From Bacteroidota bacterium (GTDB taxonomy: Bacteria; Bacteroidota; Bacteroidia; Cytophagales; Cyclobacteriaceae), in contig JAEZGH010000228.1 in assembly GCA_023417065.1 (NCBI GenBank), positions 1 to 37,762 of the forward strand: a stretch of 37,762 nucleotides of DNA, given 5' to 3'. Shown here one piece after another: positions 34,655 through 37,762 of the stretch. Every line of letters starts with the position of its first letter. Position 1 is the first letter of the stretch. A model generated the notes under the pieces. It was not told the origin of the DNA. It made no database searches and was given only the letters and a program-made list of their open reading frames with translations. A program made the position numbers and the translations under genes.

Positions 34655-36391
34655 ATGAATACAATGAAAGGAATAAAATACATAGTGACGGCCATGTTGC
34701 TTCTGACAATGGCTGGGTGTGATGACTCATACCTTGACATGACCAATAAGTTTGGGTCAAACACAGATACCTTCTACAAAACGAAGAGTGATTTCGATGC
34801 CGCAGTGGCTGGCGTTTACAACAGTTTGTATATAAGTGGCGGTAGCGTCTTTGCCGAAGAACATATCACCGCATCGCTTCTCGACGATACGATGCTGGGT
34901 GGTGGTGGTCCTGACGACCAGGGTGCCAAGAATGTTGATAGTTTCGTTGATCCTAGTGATGATACTTACCGGGATCTTTGGGTAGAAACGTACAATGGGA
35001 TTTTCCGGGCAAACCTGATCATCGAGAAGCTCGAAGAGGTTGACCTGAGTAAGGAGTTTCCTAGTGAAGCTGCGGCAGAAGCCTACAAGAACAATATCCT
35101 CGGTGAGATGTACTTTATGCGTGGCTTTCTACTGTTCCGTGCAGCGAAGTTCTTCGGAGGTATGCCGTTGATAACCTCAACGGTAACGCCACGTGACCTC
35201 CCGCGCGCTTCTTTTTCTGAAACCTTCGGACAAATCGCGGCTGATCTGAAAATGGCTACTGATCTGATGCCAAGGGTTGATCCTGCCTCAATTCCTTTGC
35301 GTGAGTATGGCCATGCCAACCTCTGGGTTGCCCAGGCTTACCTTGCACGCGTGTATCTGTTTTACACGGGTTACATGACAAATATTGAAGGACAGTCAAC
35401 AACTGCGTTTACTCTTCCCGATGGCGGAACAATTTCAAAGGAACAAGTAGTATCGCTGTTGACAGACTGTGTTAATAATAGCGGCTATGCCCTTGTAAGT
35501 GACTTCCGGAACCTGTGGCCATACAGTTATGTAAATGAGGCTGCCGGAAGCGATGTCTATCCTTGGGCAGCTCAGGAAGGTCTTAAGTGGGCTGGTCAGG
35601 ATGGCTTTAATGGCACAATTGGTACAGGTAACACAGAAGTAATGTTTGCACTGCGTTACACTTTCGCCGATTGGGGTTGGAGTATTGGACAGAGAACGAC
35701 GAACCGTGCGCCTCTGTTTATGGGCCTACGTGGCAACTCAAGCCTGACGCCATTCGGTGAAGGTTGGGGTTGGTGCACAATTCACAGCGATTTCTTCAGC
35801 CAATGGGCCGACAATGATCCCAGAAAGCGTGGATCTGTTCTTCAGGCGGGTTTGGCCGATGAAGGCATGTCCGGATACTCCGGAGATAAGGGTGATCATG
35901 AGACTGGTCTCTTCAACAAGAAGTATTTGCACCTCGAATTCGACGATGGATCGGGTATGAAAGGGCTCTTCAACTATATCTATGGGTGGCCGAACACGGA
36001 TATGCAGTTGCGCCATGCGCAGGATTTCTACTACCTGCGTTTTGCAGATGTATTGTTGATGCTTTCTGAGCTGACAGAAGACGCACAATACATGAACCAG
36101 GTGAGAGCACGTGCCGGACTGGATCCGATTGCTTATTCATTGGATGCCCTCAAGCGTGAGCGTATGTATGAGCTTGCGTTCGAAGGTTTGCGCTGGTTTG
36201 ACCTTGTGCGCTGGGGCGATGTAAACGATCCATCGAAAAATTATTTCGATAATGCTATTCCGGTTGGAAATTCAGGAAGTACAGCTACTTACCAAGTGAA
36301 CTATCGTCCTGAAACCAAAGGGTTAGTCTCAATCCCGGAAACGGAGATCAGACTTTCAAATGGCGTCTATCAGCAAAACCCGGGCTGGTAA
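34655..36391 (+). CDS. SusD/RagB family outer-membrane lipoprotein (pair 3)
   Basis: A 578-residue protein from the ATG at 34655, where the lipoprotein signal begins (MNTMKGIKYIV, lipobox MAGC, Cys22). A longer reading from 34568 lies inside the SusC gene and is rejected. RagB/SusD features are FYKTKSDFDAAVAGVYNSLY, YFMRGFLLFRAAKFFGGMPLI, LRFADVLLMLSEL, and the C-terminal RMYELAFEGLRWFDLVRWGD with LVSIPETEIRLSNGVYQQNPGW. It is the ligand-binding lid of SusC pair 3. At 578 residues it is longer than the pair-2 SusD, with an extra Trp/Gly-rich middle section that may shape the binding site. Confidence 0.95.
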   Translation: MNTMKGIKYIVTAMLLLTMAGCDDSYLDMTNKFGSNTDTFYKTKSDFDAAVAGVYNSLYISGGSVFAEEHITASLLDDTMLGGGGPDDQGAKNVDSFVDPSDDTYRDLWVETYNGIFRANLIIEKLEEVDLSKEFPSEAAAEAYKNNILGEMYFMRGFLLFRAAKFFGGMPLITSTVTPRDLPRASFSETFGQIAADLKMATDLMPRVDPASIPLREYGHANLWVAQAYLARVYLFYTGYMTNIEGQSTTAFTLPDGGTISKEQVVSLLTDCVNNSGYALVSDFRNLWPYSYVNEAAGSDVYPWAAQEGLKWAGQDGFNGTIGTGNTEVMFALRYTFADWGWSIGQRTTNRAPLFMGLRGNSSLTPFGEGWGWCTIHSDFFSQWADNDPRKRGSVLQAGLADEGMSGYSGDKGDHETGLFNKKYLHLEFDDGSGMKGLFNYIYGWPNTDMQLRHAQDFYYLRFADVLLMLSELTEDAQYMNQVRARAGLDPIAYSLDALKRERMYELAFEGLRWFDLVRWGDVNDPSKNYFDNAIPVGNSGSTATYQVNYRPETKGLVSIPETEIRLSNGVYQQNPGW

Positions 36392-36423
36392 TCTGATTAC
36401 CTTACTCAAAACATTTAATAGAT

Positions 36424-37275
36424 ATGAAATCATTGAAAAATATAGCAAGGTTAATCGCTGCCGGCGCCATTGTAATCGTAGGCGGCTGCGAACCGATTGA
36501 AGAAAGGGAGAACCTGTCGAATAGTTTTAATCCTGCAGATATCAGGGTCGAAGCAATTCAAACAGCCGGAGGTGTCGGAAACGGTATAACACTGAAAATG
36601 AACACTCCCGGTGTCAATGGGTACTGGGATTTTCTGATCGATAAACGATACTCGAATGAAGCAAAGGATATTGTTTTTCCGATAAGAGGAACGCATACCT
36701 TCACGTTTTATGTAAGCAGCCCTTACATCAAAGACGGAGATCCAAGTAATCGTGAGTACATTTCTAAAAGTATTGACGTAACTATCGAGGAAATGGACCA
36801 ACCCCTTCCTGAGGCTTATTATCACCTGATAGGTGACGAGTTGATCAGTAAGACGTGGGTGTTTGACAGGGAAAGTACAAATTGGTGGTATATGTCATCA
36901 GGTGGACCGGAACCGCCGAATCCTCATGCAGTGTGGTGGAATGCATCTGAATGCTGCGCCCCCAGCGACCAGGGAGGGAAGATGGTTTTCGATTTGAACG
37001 GTGCGGCAAATTACACCTACTATCCCGACAAAGATGGTGAACCTGCAGGCAAGGGCACCTTCAGTTTCAATAGCTCTTTCACCAAGTTCTACATTGGTGG
37101 CGGCCTTAATATTCTCGGTGCTGAGGGGACACCCGATGTAAATGGATGTGCGTTATCAAATTCTACATTCGCCGAGTTTGAAATTGTCGAATTATCTGCA
37201 GAAAAGCTGATATTGTATATCCCGGATGCAGGATGTGATTCAGGTTGGACCTGGGTATTCGTGCCCGCGGAATAA
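36424..37275 (+). CDS. Surface lipoprotein with lipocalin-like C-terminus (pair 3 accessory)
   Basis: A 283-residue lipoprotein (lipobox VGGC, Cys22). An N-terminal beta-sandwich-like part (about residues 35-125, HTFTFYVSSPYI) is followed by a C-terminal beta-rich, Trp-rich domain (ELISKTWVFDRESTNWW onward) with ASECCAPSDQGG and a closing DSGWTWVFVPA strand, resembling lipocalin-like domains. It lies 32 nt after SusD, matching the position and exact length of the lipoprotein at 21554, though sequence similarity is limited. Its role is probably surface glycan binding or support of SusCD, and is unproven. A strong terminator follows within 25 nt. Confidence 0.75.
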   Translation: MKSLKNIARLIAAGAIVIVGGCEPIEERENLSNSFNPADIRVEAIQTAGGVGNGITLKMNTPGVNGYWDFLIDKRYSNEAKDIVFPIRGTHTFTFYVSSPYIKDGDPSNREYISKSIDVTIEEMDQPLPEAYYHLIGDELISKTWVFDRESTNWWYMSSGGPEPPNPHAVWWNASECCAPSDQGGKMVFDLNGAANYTYYPDKDGEPAGKGTFSFNSSFTKFYIGGGLNILGAEGTPDVNGCALSNSTFAEFEIVELSAEKLILYIPDAGCDSGWTWVFVPAE

Positions 37276-37297
37276 CTAGTGTATCCAATAGATTTGA

Positions 37298-37335
37298 AAA
37301 GAGGCTGCCTAAATAGGGCAGCCTCTTTCTTTTTG
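37298..37335 (+). terminator. Rho-independent terminator after the pair 3 operon
   Basis: A perfect 12-bp stem, AAAGAGGCTGCC (37298-37309) with GGCAGCCTCTTT (37317-37328), a 7-nt loop and a T-rich tail (CTTTTT). It is a textbook intrinsic terminator closing the SusC-SusD-lipoprotein operon. Confidence 0.95.
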
Positions 37336-37560
37336 CTTGTGATTTCCGGATTCGAGTTTGTGTTGCGGAGTAGTTCTTTCCGGGGCTGGCGCTCGCGGAA
37401 TTCTCATTGCCTGTTGCCAGAGGCCTGGTTGTTAGGTGTCTGTCAAACGTTTCAATATCTCGCCCACGCCCCTGGTTTGTTGCGTTTCTGATCGCTGATT
37501 ACTAAATTTTGCACGCTATCATCCGGCTGCGGAGTCAACATCCTGATACTTCAATCCTCT

Positions 37561-37594
37561 GAAGACATCCGAAGTGTCTTCGCAACGACTTCGG
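37561..37594. other. Two mutually exclusive hairpins
   Basis: GAAGACA (37561-37567) can pair with TGTCTTC (37575-37581). The overlapping CCGAAGT (37569-37575) can pair instead with ACTTCGG (37588-37594). Both stems are perfect 7-mers and share bases, so only one can form at a time in RNA. No T-run follows either stem. Confidence 0.45.
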
Positions 37595-37598
37595 GGGT

Positions 37599-37653
37599 GC
37601 CTCATAGGTAAAGCATACGCAAAGCATAGATAAAACATAAGTAATGCATAAAA
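37599..37653. repeat. Five CATA motifs at exact 11-bp spacing
   Basis: CATA begins at 37603, 37614, 37625, 37636 and 37647, exactly 11 bp apart. The inner units read AAAGCATA, AAAGCATA, AAAACATA and AATGCATA, each followed by three variable bases. Direct repeats with an 11-bp step are how OmpR/PhoB-family response regulators dock side by side, so this may be a regulator binding array. The units are too short and close for CRISPR. Confidence 0.65.
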
Positions 37654-37686
37654 TAGGCTTCTGTATGAGATCGCCTTGCTTTAATA

Positions 37687-37711
37687 TGACTTCAAGTCAA
37701 CCGTATATACG
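37687..37711. promoter_or_regulatory. Two adjacent palindromes
   Basis: TGACTT-C-AAGTCA (37687-37699) is a perfect 13-bp palindrome. CGTATATACG (37702-37711) is a perfect 10-bp palindrome two bases later. They look like operators for dimeric regulators in the promoter of a gene beyond the window. Confidence 0.35.
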
Positions 37712-37724
37712 AGGCGCGGTCCAG

Positions 37725-37743
37725 GTCCTGTCGACGTCCTGTC
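37725..37743. repeat. GTCCTGTC tandem repeat at 11-bp spacing
   Basis: GTCCTGTC at 37725-37732 recurs at 37736-37743, again an 11-bp step. It is flanked by the imperfect inverted repeat GGTCC (37718) / GGACC (37746). It may be a second direct-repeat protein site, or part of a GC-rich hairpin. Confidence 0.4.
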
Positions 37744-37762
37744 CAGGACCATTGCTGATTTC

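Larger units (their letters stand above)
37276..37762. other. Right-end non-coding region rich in repeats
   Basis: After the terminator no believable gene is visible to the window edge. A 70-codon frame at 37279 runs through the terminator and is spurious. From 37561 on it holds overlapping hairpins, a five-unit 11-bp repeat, two palindromes and a two-unit 11-bp repeat, described separately. CAAACGTTTC at 37444-37453 is one base from the LacI-type palindrome before GH92. The arrangement suggests the control region of a gene to the right. Confidence 0.55.

Noticed and set aside
3737..37275. Mobile element or recent insertion carrying the loci
   Set aside because: No transposase, integrase, tRNA or flanking repeats seen; composition looks even across the window.
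37279..37491. 70-codon plus-strand frame after the last lipoprotein
   Set aside because: It runs straight through a perfect 12-bp terminator and has no recognisable features.
37599..37653. CRISPR array
   Set aside because: Repeat unit of 11 bp with 3-bp variable parts is far too short and no cas genes are present.

Overview
The window looks like a chromosomal segment of a Bacteroidota bacterium, probably an environmental Cytophagales-type organism. The evidence is three SusC/SusD pairs, SusC proteins that open with a carboxypeptidase-regulatory-like domain, Bacteroidota-style lipoproteins, a type IX secretion sorting domain, A-rich translation starts without clear Shine-Dalgarno sequences, and a Bacteroidota-type long class I mannose-6-phosphate isomerase. 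The genus is an inference. I see no rRNA, tRNA, CRISPR array, transposase or integrase. Almost every gene concerns glycan or sugar-acid capture and catabolism.

Left block (1-8621). A three-gene cluster encodes a BASS-type transporter, a Sec-exported RraA-fold protein and a Tat-exported enolase-superfamily acid-sugar dehydratase, and it ends at a strong terminator. A SusC/SusD_2-type outer-membrane pair follows, ending at a second terminator. Next, on the minus strand, lie an AraC-family regulator and an FGGY sugar kinase of gluconokinase type (8656-11106), with TAG and ATG directly abutting. A divergent FAD-dependent reductase of the geranylgeranyl reductase family (11352-12509) separates this from the main locus and looks unrelated to it.

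Main block (12676-30682) is a polysaccharide utilization locus. It holds a divergent GH92 alpha-mannosidase-like enzyme, a beta-propeller protein related to DUF4185/DUF5005 with a T9SS tail, SusC, SusD, a surface lipoprotein, a second propeller paralogue as a lipoprotein, an MFS sugar porter, a ROK sugar kinase, mannose-6-phosphate isomerase, a sialate O-acetylesterase-like esterase and a GntR/UTRA regulator. The simplest reading is a complete mannoside route: glycan is bound and cut at the surface, deacetylated and trimmed by GH92, mannose enters by the MFS porter, ROK phosphorylates it and the isomerase makes fructose-6-phosphate. Two nearly identical 21-bp elements containing TATGT-N4-ACATA sit 39 and 37 nt before the GH92 and SusC starts. 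They fit a GntR operator and would define the regulon of the GntR gene at the end of the locus.

Right block (31371-37762). After a 688-bp non-coding region come a third SusC/SusD pair and a lipocalin-like lipoprotein, ending at a perfect 12-bp-stem terminator. The last 430 bp have no convincing gene but are dense in ordered DNA: a pair of competing hairpins, five CATA motifs at exact 11-bp spacing, two adjacent palindromes, and an 8-bp motif repeated at 11-bp spacing. This resembles a regulatory region for a gene beyond the window.

The most interesting items are the paired DUF4185/DUF5005-like propellers with GH92 (possible degradation of a mixed mannose/arabinan glycan), the apparently exported sugar-acid pathway at the left end, the shared operator pair, and the 11-bp phased repeats at the right end.
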